Shown: piece after piece, positions 1-8,397 of the stretch | Layout of the letters: each line of letters starts with the position of its first letter | Numbering within the stretch: position 1 is the first letter of the stretch | NCBI GenBank assembly: GCA_003518105.1 | Contig: DOZH01000004.1 | Coordinates: 1-18,181 of the forward strand | Direction: 5' to 3' | DNA: 18,181 bases | DNA from: Candidatus Uhrbacteria bacterium | GTDB taxonomy: Bacteria; Patescibacteriota; Patescibacteriia; UBA9934 | Notes under the pieces: model-generated | Database searches by the model: none | What the model was told of the DNA's origin: nothing | The model's input: the letters and a program-made list of their open reading frames with translations, nothing else | Program-made: the position numbers and the translations under genes

Positions 1-36
1 GAGCTAGGAACAGGAGATGCGGCAGTCGTGAGCGCC

Positions 37-3000
37 CTATCTAACATTCTTCTCCCCCACCACCCCCGCAATCTTCGCCAGCACCCCATGTTCTCGCCTA
101 ATCTTATACTCCGTGGCAATCTTCCGCATCACACCACCTGATTCCACCAGTAAATAAACCTGTTCACGCCCCGGCGCCGCCTCAAATATTTCTCGCAACT
201 GCGTAATCATCTCCGCGGACGGGCTAGCTGGCGGCGTAATCACAATCCCGTCGTCGACGTTACTCGGCATCTTGATTGAGTCATCATCGCTTGACGCATC
301 CGGGAATCCAAAGCGCAACTTACCAGCCAATTCTGGAATATCTTCTTCCAAGAAAACCTTGAGTCCATCGCATAACACCGAATGCTCAAGTGCCGGCGCC
401 TTGTCATCCTCATCTTCGCCAACCTTGCCATAACTCCTCCCCTCTCGCACGGAAACCGTCCCCTTAATTACTACCAACGTATCCGGCACTAGCACATCAC
501 GAATCTGTACATAAATCTTCGGGAACACCACAATTTCCATGGCGCCGCTGTCATCCTCAACGCGCACAAACGCCATCGGTTCATTCTTCTTTTTAGTAAA
601 AATCTGCTTGACGGAAATGATGACGCCAGCCAAGAGCACCGCCGTCTCGTCGTCCATCACGTTCACCTCCGCACAAGTTTTAACCAGTCCCTTAAACTGT
701 TCCGCGAAAATAGCCCCTGGGTGCGCACTCACATACAATCCAAGCAACTCTTTTTCCCAACCTAAAATATGGCTCTTTGGCACTGGCGGCATGTTACGCA
801 ACGAAATTTTCTCGTCAACCACGGTCGGCGCCAAGTCAAACAGCGACACCTGGTTTCGGTCCGCTCCCGCCGTCACATGCTTGCTGTACAACAACAACGT
901 ATCCAAATTATGGTACAGCTTTCCTCTATCTTCAAACCTATCGAGTGCGCCAGTTTTCACTAGTGCCTCGAGCGTCTTTTTGTTAAACGACGTCGTCCGC
1001 ATACGACTCAAAAAGTCCGCCAAGTCCACAAACGGCCCATTGGTTTTACGTTCCTGTACCATCGTATCCGCAATATCACTGCCAACATTTTTAATTGCCT
1101 TCAGTCCCCAACGAATATTATTTGTCCCCTTCACAACCGCAAAACCCGGGAACGACTCATTCACGTCCGGCGCCATCACGTTCAGCCCTACCCGCTTACA
1201 TTCATCCACTTCAATCGTAATACGGTCCAAATTACCCGCGTCACTATTCATGAGAGCCGCCATGAATTCAGCCGGATAATAGGCCTTCAAATAAGCTGTA
1301 CGATAAGCAATCATGGCGTAACAGGCCGCGTGCGACTTGTTAAAACCGTAAGCTGCAAAGTCTTCCAGCTTTTGAAAGATCTTAATGGCGATATGTTCTT
1401 TGACGCCCTTCTTCATGGCGCCTTCCACAAACTTAGTCTTCATCTTCGCCATCAATTCCGCAATCTTTTTTCCCATCGCCTTACGCAAGCTATCAGCCTC
1501 GCCGCCCGTAAAACCAGCTAAGTCCTTACTGACTTGCATGACCTGTTCCTGGTAAACCGGAATGCCATAAGTCTCACGGAAAGCATTTTCCATGAGTGGG
1601 TGCTCGTAAATAACTGCCTCCTCACCATGCTTGCGCCGAATAAATGTCTCAATAAACTGCATTGGCCCTGGGCGATAGAGCGACACCATGGCGATAATAT
1701 CCTCAAACACGCTCGGCCGCAGCTCCTTAATGTAACGCTTCATGCCATCGCTTTCCAACTGAAAAACTCCAGTCGTATCGCCTCGTCCCAACAGCTCAAA
1801 CGTCTTCACGTCGTTCAAGGGAATATTCGCAATATCAATCGTCACGCCGTGCACCGCCTTAATAATATCCAGCGCATCCTGAATCACCGTCAAGTTACTC
1901 AGTCCCAAAAAGTCCATCTTAACCAAGCCCACCGCTTCCGCCGAGTTCAGCGAATATTGCGTCACAAGCGCCATGTCTTCATGCTGCCCAGCCTGCAACG
2001 GCACGCGTTCGCCGAGCGGCACGTCCCCAATCACAATGCCGCAAGCATGCTGTGAAGCATGACGTGGATTGCCTTCCAACTTCATGGCCAGGTCAATCAC
2101 TCGCTTGGACATCGGGTTACTGTTATAAAGGTTGGCCAAATCTGGCGACTCCACAATCGCTTCTTTAAGCGGCGTATGCTTGCCCTGCACTGGTGGCGGC
2201 ACACACTTCGCAATCAAGTCCGCCTCCTGAAAACTGAGGCCGAGCACGCGCGCCGCATCACGCACCGCCGCCCGCGGCATCAGCGTGCCAAAAGTAATAA
2301 TGCCAGCCACGCGATCCGCCCCATATTTCTTAGTCACATATTCCATCACCTCACCACGCCTGTTATCCGCAAAGTCCATGTCGATATCTGGCATGGAAAT
2401 ACGGTCTGGATTCAAGAAACGCTCAAACAATAATCCGTAGCGCAGTGGATCAAGGTCCGTAATCTGCAGCGCATAAGCGACAATTGAACCAGCCGCACTA
2501 CCACGGCCCGGACCAACTAAAATACCGTTATCCTTACCAAAATTGACGAAGTCCTGCACAATCAAAAAGTAGGACGCAAAACCCATCTTCTTAATTGTCT
2601 CGTACTCAAAAGTAAAACGCTCCATCACGTTCTCCGGCACCGGATCCGCATACCGTTGCTTCAAACCTTGAACACACAAATCATACAAATATTCGTTATC
2701 ATCCTTCCCTGGTGGCAGCGGAAAAACTGGCAAATAATTGTGACCCAACTCCATGTGAAAGTCCACCCTGTCAGCGATTCTCCGCGTATTCAAAACCGCT
2801 TCCGGCACGTCCGCAAAATAACTAATAATCTCTTCCGGCGTCCCAAATGACAAGTCGACATCATCCGTACTCGTGCGCCTAAAATCTTCGAGCGTCCGGC
2901 TACGCTGAATGCACAACTGCGCCTCGTAGCCTTCGCGATCTTCTGGGTTCAAATAAAAAACATTTCGCGTAGCCACGAGTGGCACATTCAACTCCGCACT

Positions 3001-3588
3001 CAACAATTTATAGGCATCGTTAATCTCCACCTGGCGTGCCATGTCAGGATGCTGAATAAGTTCGAGGTAAAAATTATCAACCCCAAAAATCGACTGATAT
3101 TCCGCAATCAACGCCCTAGCTTTCTCATGATCATCCGCCAAAATAGCTCCAGCCACGTCGTTACTCACGCTTCCAGACAAAGCAATCAAGCCCGCTGCAT
3201 GTTTCCTTAAAAATTCTTTGTCGACACGTGGCTTATAATAAAAACCCTCCAAAAATCCGGCCGTGCTAATTTTTAATAAATTATGATAACCCTCGTCATT
3301 AATCGCCAATAGCACCAAACGGTACGGCCTATCGTCCACCCTTGGCCGACGGTCCGTCATGCCGTGCTGGGCGACATAAGTATCCATGCCAATAATCGCT
3401 TTCATCTCAGCGTCCTTACAGGCCTTGTAAAACTCGACCGCGCCGTACATTGAGCCATTATCCGTCAACGCTAGCGCATTCATCCCCAAATCCTTGGCGC
3501 GCGAAATCAGCTTCTTGGGCTTGGCCAAAGCCTCCAAGAGCGAGTAATGCGAGTGATTATGTAAGTAAACAAAATCCTTAGGATCCAT
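37..3588 (-). CDS. dnaE: DNA polymerase III alpha subunit (DnaE)
   Basis: This is the replicative DNA polymerase, which adds dNTPs at the fork. About 1183 aa, full length for DnaE. The order is an N-terminal PHP domain (about 5-270), a C-family polymerase core, a helix-hairpin-helix region and an OB-fold near the C-terminus (the LAGVIISVKQIFTKKK region). The core shows GPGRGSAAGS and PDIDMDF; counted from the ATG the two aspartates fall at 401 and 403. A third acidic motif, VKMDFLGL, follows. The reading frame is open to a TTG at 3594, but I chose the ATG at 3588 because a G-rich Shine-Dalgarno-like stretch (AGAGGGG) lies upstream. The PHP domain looks catalytically decayed: TDN stands where TDH is usual, and TRNVFYL where TNDVHYL is usual, so I infer no PHP exonuclease activity. 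It appears to be transcribed alone. Identity is very secure. Confidence 0.97.
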   Translation of the reverse strand: MDPKDFVYLHNHSHYSLLEALAKPKKLISRAKDLGMNALALTDNGSMYGAVEFYKACKDAEMKAIIGMDTYVAQHGMTDRRPRVDDRPYRLVLLAINDEGYHNLLKISTAGFLEGFYYKPRVDKEFLRKHAAGLIALSGSVSNDVAGAILADDHEKARALIAEYQSIFGVDNFYLELIQHPDMARQVEINDAYKLLSAELNVPLVATRNVFYLNPEDREGYEAQLCIQRSRTLEDFRRTSTDDVDLSFGTPEEIISYFADVPEAVLNTRRIADRVDFHMELGHNYLPVFPLPPGKDDNEYLYDLCVQGLKQRYADPVPENVMERFTFEYETIKKMGFASYFLIVQDFVNFGKDNGILVGPGRGSAAGSIVAYALQITDLDPLRYGLLFERFLNPDRISMPDIDMDFADNRRGEVMEYVTKKYGADRVAGIITFGTLMPRAAVRDAARVLGLSFQEADLIAKCVPPPVQGKHTPLKEAIVESPDLANLYNSNPMSKRVIDLAMKLEGNPRHASQHACGIVIGDVPLGERVPLQAGQHEDMALVTQYSLNSAEAVGLVKMDFLGLSNLTVIQDALDIIKAVHGVTIDIANIPLNDVKTFELLGRGDTTGVFQLESDGMKRYIKELRPSVFEDIIAMVSLYRPGPMQFIETFIRRKHGEEAVIYEHPLMENAFRETYGIPVYQEQVMQVSKDLAGFTGGEADSLRKAMGKKIAELMAKMKTKFVEGAMKKGVKEHIAIKIFQKLEDFAAYGFNKSHAACYAMIAYRTAYLKAYYPAEFMAALMNSDAGNLDRITIEVDECKRVGLNVMAPDVNESFPGFAVVKGTNNIRWGLKAIKNVGSDIADTMVQERKTNGPFVDLADFLSRMRTTSFNKKTLEALVKTGALDRFEDRGKLYHNLDTLLLYSKHVTAGADRNQVSLFDLAPTVVDEKISLRNMPPVPKSHILGWEKELLGLYVSAHPGAIFAEQFKGLVKTCAEVNVMDDETAVLLAGVIISVKQIFTKKKNEPMAFVRVEDDSGAMEIVVFPKIYVQIRDVLVPDTLVVIKGTVSVREGRSYGKVGEDEDDKAPALEHSVLCDGLKVFLEEDIPELAGKLRFGFPDASSDDDSIKMPSNVDDGIVITPPASPSAEMITQLREIFEAAPGREQVYLLVESGGVMRKIATEYKIRREHGVLAKIAGVVGEKNVR

Positions 3589-3663
3589 AGCCAATTTACC
3601 CCTCTTTATCTGGGGTCATGGTAACAGAAATCGCTCAAAATTGCATGGTCAAAAACAGGGCTA

Positions 3664-3703
3664 ATAAAAGCGAAAGGAGCCCGCACATCGTTGTGCAGAC
3701 TCC
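3664..3703 (-). terminator. Rho-independent terminator of the 143-aa orphan gene
   Basis: A 12-bp stem (3676-3687 with 3692-3703, including two G-U pairs in RNA) closes a 4-nt loop. On the minus strand it is followed by a T-rich tail (TTTCGCTTTTA). It lies about 40 bp past the stop of the gene ending at 3743, so it would end that transcript just before the start region of dnaE. Confidence 0.75.
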
Positions 3704-3742
3704 CACTAGACGGTTCCTCGAGGTCACGGTCCGCGGTCAAGA

Positions 3743-4174
3743 CTACCCGATGTACACCAGCGGCTTCTTGGCCGAGCTCAGGTAGCTCAGCTTGCGTACG
3801 CCGATGTACCAGTTCTTGCCGGACCAGCCGAGGGCCAGGATTGCCTTGTTTCCTCGGCTGGTCTCCACCACCGTTCCCGGAAAGCCGAGGGTGGTGTAGT
3901 TCTTCCAGCTCTCGGGGATCAGCTCCTGGTGGCAGAACAGGTGCATCAACATGATGATGTTTGCTCGCAGCAGCACGGGCACCTGGTCGATCGCCTCCTG
4001 GCAGATCACAGTCTGCCCCGCTACAACCTCGGTCGCAAAGTGGAGGCGCAACGTAGTGCAGTTCACCTCGCTGTTCGCCACGTGCTCGAGCACACTCTGC
4101 ACGCACGGCGGCAAGCTATGCAGAGCACCATCGCAGTCAACAATCCGGGACACTTCGGCTTCATTCGAGATCAT
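3743..4174 (-). CDS. Hypothetical protein, 143 aa, strongly expressed orphan gene
   Basis: I do not recognise this family. The frame is open further upstream, but the promoter at 4221-4249 lies inside that extension, so the long version cannot be translated from this transcript. I chose the ATG at 4174 because AGGGAG sits 6 nt upstream; an ATG at 4192 is the alternative. The protein is soluble-looking with no signal peptide. It begins MISNEAEVSRIVDCDG, has a mostly helical hydrophobic middle with a cysteine-histidine sprinkle (CHQEL) and ends in a tryptophan-, glycine- and tyrosine-rich tail (GWSGKNWYIGV). It is a single-gene unit with its own promoter and terminator. Its promoter resembles that of the DGR target gene at 12210. 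I see no TR-like sequence at its 3' end, so it is not a second DGR target in this window. That it is a real gene is well supported; its function is unknown. Confidence 0.72.
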   Translation of the reverse strand: MISNEAEVSRIVDCDGALHSLPPCVQSVLEHVANSEVNCTTLRLHFATEVVAGQTVICQEAIDQVPVLLRANIIMLMHLFCHQELIPESWKNYTTLGFPGTVVETSRGNKAILALGWSGKNWYIGVRKLSYLSSAKKPLVYIG

Positions 4175-4220
4175 CTGAGACTCCCTGTTCATGACGCTGG
4201 GACCATCCCAACGACGGGCT

Positions 4221-4249
4221 AGTAAACCAAAAAAATGACCTGAAGTCAA
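4221..4249 (-). promoter_or_regulatory. Sigma-70-type promoter for the orphan gene
   Basis: On the minus strand: -35 TTGACT (4244-4249), 17-bp spacer, extended -10 TGG-TTTACT (-10 hexamer 4221-4226). The predicted start of transcription, near 4214, gives a leader of about 40 nt before the ATG at 4174. The spacer carries AGG.C and a run of Ts, as in the promoter at 12253-12281. Confidence 0.65.
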
Positions 4250-4312
4250 TCTTCCAGGCATTCTTATTAATTTTATTCACTTAAAGCGAGTAGATTATAG
4301 ATTAAATCATTA

Positions 4313-4479
4313 ATGAGCCCGAAAAGGCCAAGTAGCGAGGGGCGGGCCTAAATCCTCTAGTCGGGTGACGCGAGCCAGGTCCCCTGCTGGGCGCGGAACG
4401 CCTAGTGAGCACCCAGGAGGGTGGCCAAGCGGCAGGACCCGACTAACTCTTGTCCCCGAGCCTTGGCTTGTATGAGCCC
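4313..4479. other. GC-rich foldback element between 8-bp direct repeats (ncRNA or MITE-like)
   Basis: This fills most of the gap between the orphan gene's promoter and the small membrane protein. ATGAGCCC occurs at 4313-4320 and again at 4472-4479, like a target-site duplication. Between them the sequence folds back on itself: GCCAAG (4327-4332) pairs with CTTGGC (4462-4467), and TAGTCGGGT (4358-4366) pairs perfectly with ACCCGACTA (4437-4445). A smaller hairpin, GGCG with CGCC, sits in the middle. The right repeat overlaps the stop codon of the gene ending at 4479. It could be a structured RNA, a small non-autonomous element or an elaborate terminator. I looked for SRP RNA, tmRNA and RNase P signatures and did not find them. 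A reading frame across it on the minus strand (4310-4513) looks non-coding. The flank at 4250-4312 is AT-rich and I see nothing in it. Confidence 0.45.
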
Positions 4480-4745
4480 TAATCTCTATCCCTCTTAACC
4501 GCATCCACGACACTCTTCAACCCATTCGCCACCGTACTAAACATACTCGCCCCAGACTCAAACTTCGCCTTAATAGCGCTAACGGAACGTTCCAGTAAAT
4601 CGATCTTACGTTCAACTCCTTCAAGTACAGCATGAGCTCGGCGCACCACGCTCACAATCTGGAAAATCAACCAACACCCAAAGATTGTAAACCACAGCGC
4701 ACAGAACATGAGGACAATGTACAGGATGTCTTGTGTTTCCAACAT
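4479..4745 (-). CDS. Small single-pass membrane protein with a helical tail (DUF948-like)
   Basis: 88 aa. One hydrophobic segment at about residues 7-33 (DILYIVLMFCALWF and following) is followed by a charged, probably amphipathic or coiled-coil helix (VVRRAHAVLEGVERKIDLLERSV) and a short basic end (VKRDRD). This layout resembles small DUF948/YoxC-type proteins, but the resemblance is by architecture only. It starts 20 bp after the pheT stop on the same strand, so it is probably the last gene of the pheST transcript. No clear Shine-Dalgarno is visible. Its function is unknown; a membrane-anchored scaffold or envelope-associated role is a guess. Confidence 0.7.
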   Translation of the reverse strand: MLETQDILYIVLMFCALWFTIFGCWLIFQIVSVVRRAHAVLEGVERKIDLLERSVSAIKAKFESGASMFSTVANGLKSVVDAVKRDRD

Positions 4746-4765
4746 ATTCGTTCGATTACAAACTC

Positions 4766-7144
4766 TTATGAACGCATTGTACCGCCAAACTTAGTTTTTA
4801 GCACTTCGCTAATTTGCTCGACCACCTCATTCGCCTCTTCCGCCGTCAAAGTTTTATCTGCCGCCTGGAGCGTCAGTGATAACGTCAAACTCTTCTGACC
4901 AGCTTCAACTCCTTTACCTCGATAAACATCAGCTAACGCGATCAGCGTCAATAAATCATTCTTTAACTCGTTCGTCAGCGCAACAAATTCTACTCGTTCA
5001 GCTACTACTACGGATAAATCTCGAGTAATCGCCGGGAATTCGCTGCTTGGTGCATAGCGATGAGTCAACTTCATTGCGTCGAACAGTCTCTCAAACTCAA
5101 GCGTCACCACGAACACGCGCAGGTCGACGCCAAAACTCTGCTGAATCTTCTCAGCTACCTCACCAATCGTCCCCACGATCTTATCGTTGATGACAATGTT
5201 AGCACTCCGCGTGGCGTGCCACTTTTCACTAATGCCATCTCTCGACAATTTCATCTCGAGCCCTGTCTTACCTGTCAGCATTTCGAGTGTCCCACGTAAT
5301 TTGCGGAATACTTCTTCGGCATTAGCATAACCATACTCGCCGAAAACTAAGTGTGTCGCCTCTTCCGGCAAGTCATTAGTCCGTGGCAAATACAATCTCG
5401 ACAACTCAAAAAACTTAGCAGCTCGTGTATGCCCTTGATTGCCCTCAATCGCCCGCAAAATACCCGGCATCAAGCTGACACGCAAATGACTCTGCTCGGA
5501 CACCAACGGATTGAGAATCGCATACGCCGTTGTGGCATCATCACCATATTTAGCAATATCTTCCGCATTGGTAAACGAGTAACTAAAGAACTCGTCATAG
5601 CCTGCTCCCGCTAGCAACTTCTTAGTAAATCTTTCCCAAGTGATCGCGACCGGTTCTTGCGTCGTCGGCGGACTCCCCGCTGGCAACACGCCAATCATCA
5701 GGTGATAACCATACATACGAGCAATCTCTTCACCTAAATCAACCTCAGCCTCAATGTCATGGTCGCGCCAAAACGGCACCGTCACCTGCCAAACTTCTGC
5801 CGACTTGTCGACGCCAAAACCTAATTCGTGAAGGATCTGTTCCATTCTCTCATCCGTAATTTCAACACCGATTCTCTGGCGCGCCATCGCCGGACGGAAC
5901 GGAAATACTAGCGCCTCATATTCTTTCACACGAGTATCACAAACCACACTAGCCACAGTTCCTCCCGCAGTCTGCAAAATCAGTTCAACTGCCCGTGCCA
6001 ACGCTCCTGGCAACGCCTCTGTCGACAAGCCCTTTTCAAACAACAGCTGCGCATCCGACTGCAAGTTCAAAGCTCGCGCTGTGCGTCTAATCACCGTCCC
6101 GTCAAAGGTCGACGCCGACAATACAATCGTCTTCGTAGCCACCGTCGTCCCAGTCTCATTGCCGCCCATAATGCCAGCAATGTCGAGTGGCTTCACGGCA
6201 TCCGCCAGCACCATGTGACCGTCGAGCGCATATTCCTTGCTGTTCAACGCCGTAATCTTCTCGCCTGGCTTAGCGGCTCGCACAATAATCTCACTCCCCT
6301 CAATCTTCTTATAATCAAAAGCGTGGAGCGGCTGCGCGTACTCAAGCAGCACATAATTAGTCACGTCGACAATATTATTAATCGGCCGCACGCCGGCCAA
6401 CAGCAAACGCTTCTGCAACCACCATGGTGATTCAGCTACCGTTACATCATCAATCACCACTGCCATCTGTCTGGCGCAGCGTACTGTGTCCTCAATCTTT
6501 ACTGTAAACGGAATGCTCGTACCTGGCACGATCGCCGCTGGCTGCTTATGCAAAAACTCACCACCAACCGCCACCGCCGCCTCACGCGCCAAGCCGACAA
6601 TGCCCATCACGTCTGGTCTGTTAGTCGTCACTTCAATATCAAACACCGTGTCTTCAAGTTCGAGAGCTACGGCCAAATTAGTCCCGGCTGGCGCCTTAAT
6701 AAAACTTAAATCCCAAATCTCCTTTTCACCTTTTTCTAAATCCGGGAAGCCGACCTCGCCCGCCCCGCAAATCATGCCAATACTCTTCACGCCGCGAATC
6801 TCGCTCTCGCCAAGCGTAATATAATCACCTTCACCATGCCAACGCACACGGCTGCCAGGCATCGCTACACACACCTTCATGCCCGGTACCACATTGACGC
6901 CACCGCAAACAATTTCTACCGTTTCAGCGCCAATGTTAGTCGTCACCAAACGCAACTTATCCGCGTTCGGATGTGGCCGCACTTCATTCACCAAACCAAC
7001 TACAATCTTATCGAACCGTGCCGCCACGATGTCGATCTTCTCTACCGACATTGAGCGCAAACTAAGTTCACGCGCAAAATCCGCCGTCGATAAATCCGTC
7101 TTACAATACTCTTTCAACCAGTTATAGCTCGCGAGATTATTCAT
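4766..7144 (-). CDS. pheT: Phenylalanyl-tRNA synthetase beta subunit
   Basis: This is the beta subunit of the heterotetrameric enzyme that charges tRNA-Phe with phenylalanine in the cytoplasm. 792 aa, normal for bacterial PheT. Visible in order are the N-terminal PheT segment (YNWLKEYC), an OB-fold tRNA-binding domain (about 40-150, with RPHPNADKLRLV), the B3/B4 editing region with RPDVMG and NNIVDVTNYVLLE, the B5 DNA-binding-like fold (about 400-480), the catalytic-like core (with SYSFTNAED) and a C-terminal FDX-ACB anticodon-binding domain (from about 695, RYAPSSEFPAITRDLSVVV). Only 3 bp separate it from the upstream pheS stop, so the two are translated from one message, as expected for subunits needed in equal amounts. 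Nothing appears broken. Confidence 0.97.
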   Translation of the reverse strand: MNNLASYNWLKEYCKTDLSTADFARELSLRSMSVEKIDIVAARFDKIVVGLVNEVRPHPNADKLRLVTTNIGAETVEIVCGGVNVVPGMKVCVAMPGSRVRWHGEGDYITLGESEIRGVKSIGMICGAGEVGFPDLEKGEKEIWDLSFIKAPAGTNLAVALELEDTVFDIEVTTNRPDVMGIVGLAREAAVAVGGEFLHKQPAAIVPGTSIPFTVKIEDTVRCARQMAVVIDDVTVAESPWWLQKRLLLAGVRPINNIVDVTNYVLLEYAQPLHAFDYKKIEGSEIIVRAAKPGEKITALNSKEYALDGHMVLADAVKPLDIAGIMGGNETGTTVATKTIVLSASTFDGTVIRRTARALNLQSDAQLLFEKGLSTEALPGALARAVELILQTAGGTVASVVCDTRVKEYEALVFPFRPAMARQRIGVEITDERMEQILHELGFGVDKSAEVWQVTVPFWRDHDIEAEVDLGEEIARMYGYHLMIGVLPAGSPPTTQEPVAITWERFTKKLLAGAGYDEFFSYSFTNAEDIAKYGDDATTAYAILNPLVSEQSHLRVSLMPGILRAIEGNQGHTRAAKFFELSRLYLPRTNDLPEEATHLVFGEYGYANAEEVFRKLRGTLEMLTGKTGLEMKLSRDGISEKWHATRSANIVINDKIVGTIGEVAEKIQQSFGVDLRVFVVTLEFERLFDAMKLTHRYAPSSEFPAITRDLSVVVAERVEFVALTNELKNDLLTLIALADVYRGKGVEAGQKSLTLSLTLQAADKTLTAEEANEVVEQISEVLKTKFGGTMRS

Positions 7145-7147
7145 AAA

Positions 7148-8218
7148 CTAGAATTGGCGAATGAAGCGTAAATCGTTCTTATAAAGTATACGGATATCGT
7201 CGATGTTCAAACCAGCTCGCATCATCATGGTGCGCTCGACACCCCAACCAAAGGCAAAACCCGAATACTCATCTGGATCCAAGCCCCCCGCTTTAATCAC
7301 ATTCGGATGCACCATACCAGCGCCACCGAGCTCAAGCCAGCCCTCCTTACACAACTTACATTTCACGCCATCCACTAATCCACTCCCACCACACACGCTA
7401 CAGGAAATATCCAATTCGAAACTCGGTTCCGTAAACCTAAAATGGTATGGGCGCAAACGAGTCACGCGGTCTGGTCCAAAATAATGCTTAGCAAAATAAT
7501 CACACACGCCCTTCAACTCCGTCACGCTCGCTTTTTTATCTATTACTAATCCCTCAAACTGATAGAACATCGGCAAGTGACGTACATCAGCTTGGCGTCT
7601 AAAACATTTACCAATACTAATCATCCTAATCGGGAACACACCCTTCTCCATCTCTCGTACCTGACCATTGCTCGTGTGTGGCGTTAACAACATCTTACCC
7701 TTCGCTCCTGTCTTAACCTCACCGCTCTCCCCTTTCACAAAAAACGTTTCCCAGTCATCACGGGCCGGATGATCACTCGGCATGTTCATCGCCTCAAAAG
7801 CATAATAATCCCAGTCCACTTCAGGGTGCCTGGAACGCACAAATCCCAAATGTGCAAAAATGTTGGTAATGTCCTCAATCGCTTGCGTGGTCAAATGCGC
7901 ATGCCCAACCTCTGGCGCAATTCCTGGCAACGTCACGTCGAGCCATTCACTCTCATTCTTGGCCGACGCCGCTGCCACGCTTAACCTACTCTCAGCCTCC
8001 GCAAACGCCTTTTCAATCCCCATCTTCACCTCATTCGCAGCCATACCGACCGTTTTCTTCTCTTCAATCGACAAAGCAGCTAAGCCCTTCAGCAACTCAG
8101 CCAATTTTCCCTTCCGGCCCAGCACCTCAATTCTTTCCACTTCAAGATCGGCGAGCGTCTTCACTAATAATAATTTCCCTTGCGCCTCAGCTAATAATTG
8201 TCTTAATTCATTTTCCAT
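7148..8218 (-). CDS. pheS: Phenylalanyl-tRNA synthetase alpha subunit, with Cys4 insert
   Basis: This is the catalytic subunit that activates phenylalanine and transfers it to tRNA-Phe. 356 aa. An N-terminal helical coiled-coil arm (about 1-90) is followed by the class II catalytic domain: the HPEVDWDYYAFEAMNMP entry, motif 2 around RMISIGKCFRRQ (198-209), and motif 3 GFAFGWGVERTMMMR (320-334). A probable zinc-binding insert lies at C273, C276, C287 and C290 (CSVC and CKLC), just before GWLELGGAGMVHP; some bacterial PheS proteins carry such an insert. It is the first gene of a pheS-pheT-small membrane protein unit. Upstream lies a 180-bp structured, GC-rich stretch that could be a leader. No convincing Shine-Dalgarno is visible before the ATG. 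Confidence 0.97.
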   Translation of the reverse strand: MENELRQLLAEAQGKLLLVKTLADLEVERIEVLGRKGKLAELLKGLAALSIEEKKTVGMAANEVKMGIEKAFAEAESRLSVAAASAKNESEWLDVTLPGIAPEVGHAHLTTQAIEDITNIFAHLGFVRSRHPEVDWDYYAFEAMNMPSDHPARDDWETFFVKGESGEVKTGAKGKMLLTPHTSNGQVREMEKGVFPIRMISIGKCFRRQADVRHLPMFYQFEGLVIDKKASVTELKGVCDYFAKHYFGPDRVTRLRPYHFRFTEPSFELDISCSVCGGSGLVDGVKCKLCKEGWLELGGAGMVHPNVIKAGGLDPDEYSGFAFGWGVERTMMMRAGLNIDDIRILYKNDLRFIRQF

Positions 8219-8230
8219 AAATCACGATAA

Positions 8231-8395
8231 AACTTTTAAGAGCCTGAGCCTCGTAGGAGCGAGCATCTGGCGGGGTGGTCCTCTGACGACGCCAGCCTCG
8301 GCCCTGTACCAGCCCCCGAGTCATACGAGGTGAGCCAGCTGGTACGGTTGACGAGGCGCCGCTAGGAAGAAGACTGCCCTGCCAAGCGCGAGCAA
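8231..8395 (-). other. GC-rich structured intergenic stretch, possible pheST leader or small RNA
   Basis: This fills the 179 bp between rseP and pheS. Three nested pairings are visible: CTGGCG (8267-8272) with CGCCAG (8290-8295); GTACCAGC (8306-8313) with GCTGGTAC (8338-8345), extended outward by GCCTCG (8295-8300) with CGAGGC (8352-8357); and CCTCGTA (8239-8245) with TACGAGG (8324-8330). The last would reach into the loop of the second hairpin and form a pseudoknot. It lies just upstream of pheS on the same strand, where a regulatory leader would be. I see no T-box consensus. The strand is a guess from position, and either strand could be transcribed. Confidence 0.4.
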
Positions 8396-8397
8396 AA

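Noticed and set aside
539..1279. Long plus-strand reading frame of about 246 codons
   Set aside because: It is antisense to dnaE, has a low-complexity Ser/Thr/Leu-rich product and no family pattern; dnaE motifs are unmistakable on the other strand.
3743..3860. A second DGR variable repeat at the 3' end of the orphan gene
   Set aside because: No stretch there aligns with the TR's unchanged blocks.
3606..4106. Minus-strand frame of 166 codons overlapping the orphan gene
   Set aside because: Arg/Gly/Ala-rich product of a GC-rich shadow frame; the other frame has a promoter, Shine-Dalgarno and terminator that fit it.
4313..4479. SRP RNA, tmRNA or RNase P RNA
   Set aside because: The GGAA-containing hairpin is present but the flanking SRP loop sequences do not fit; the tmRNA 5' end and RNase P core motifs are absent on both strands.
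4310..4513. Minus-strand frame of 67 codons across the foldback element
   Set aside because: It runs through palindromic sequence, overlaps the end of the small membrane protein gene and has a product of Arg/Pro/Gly type.
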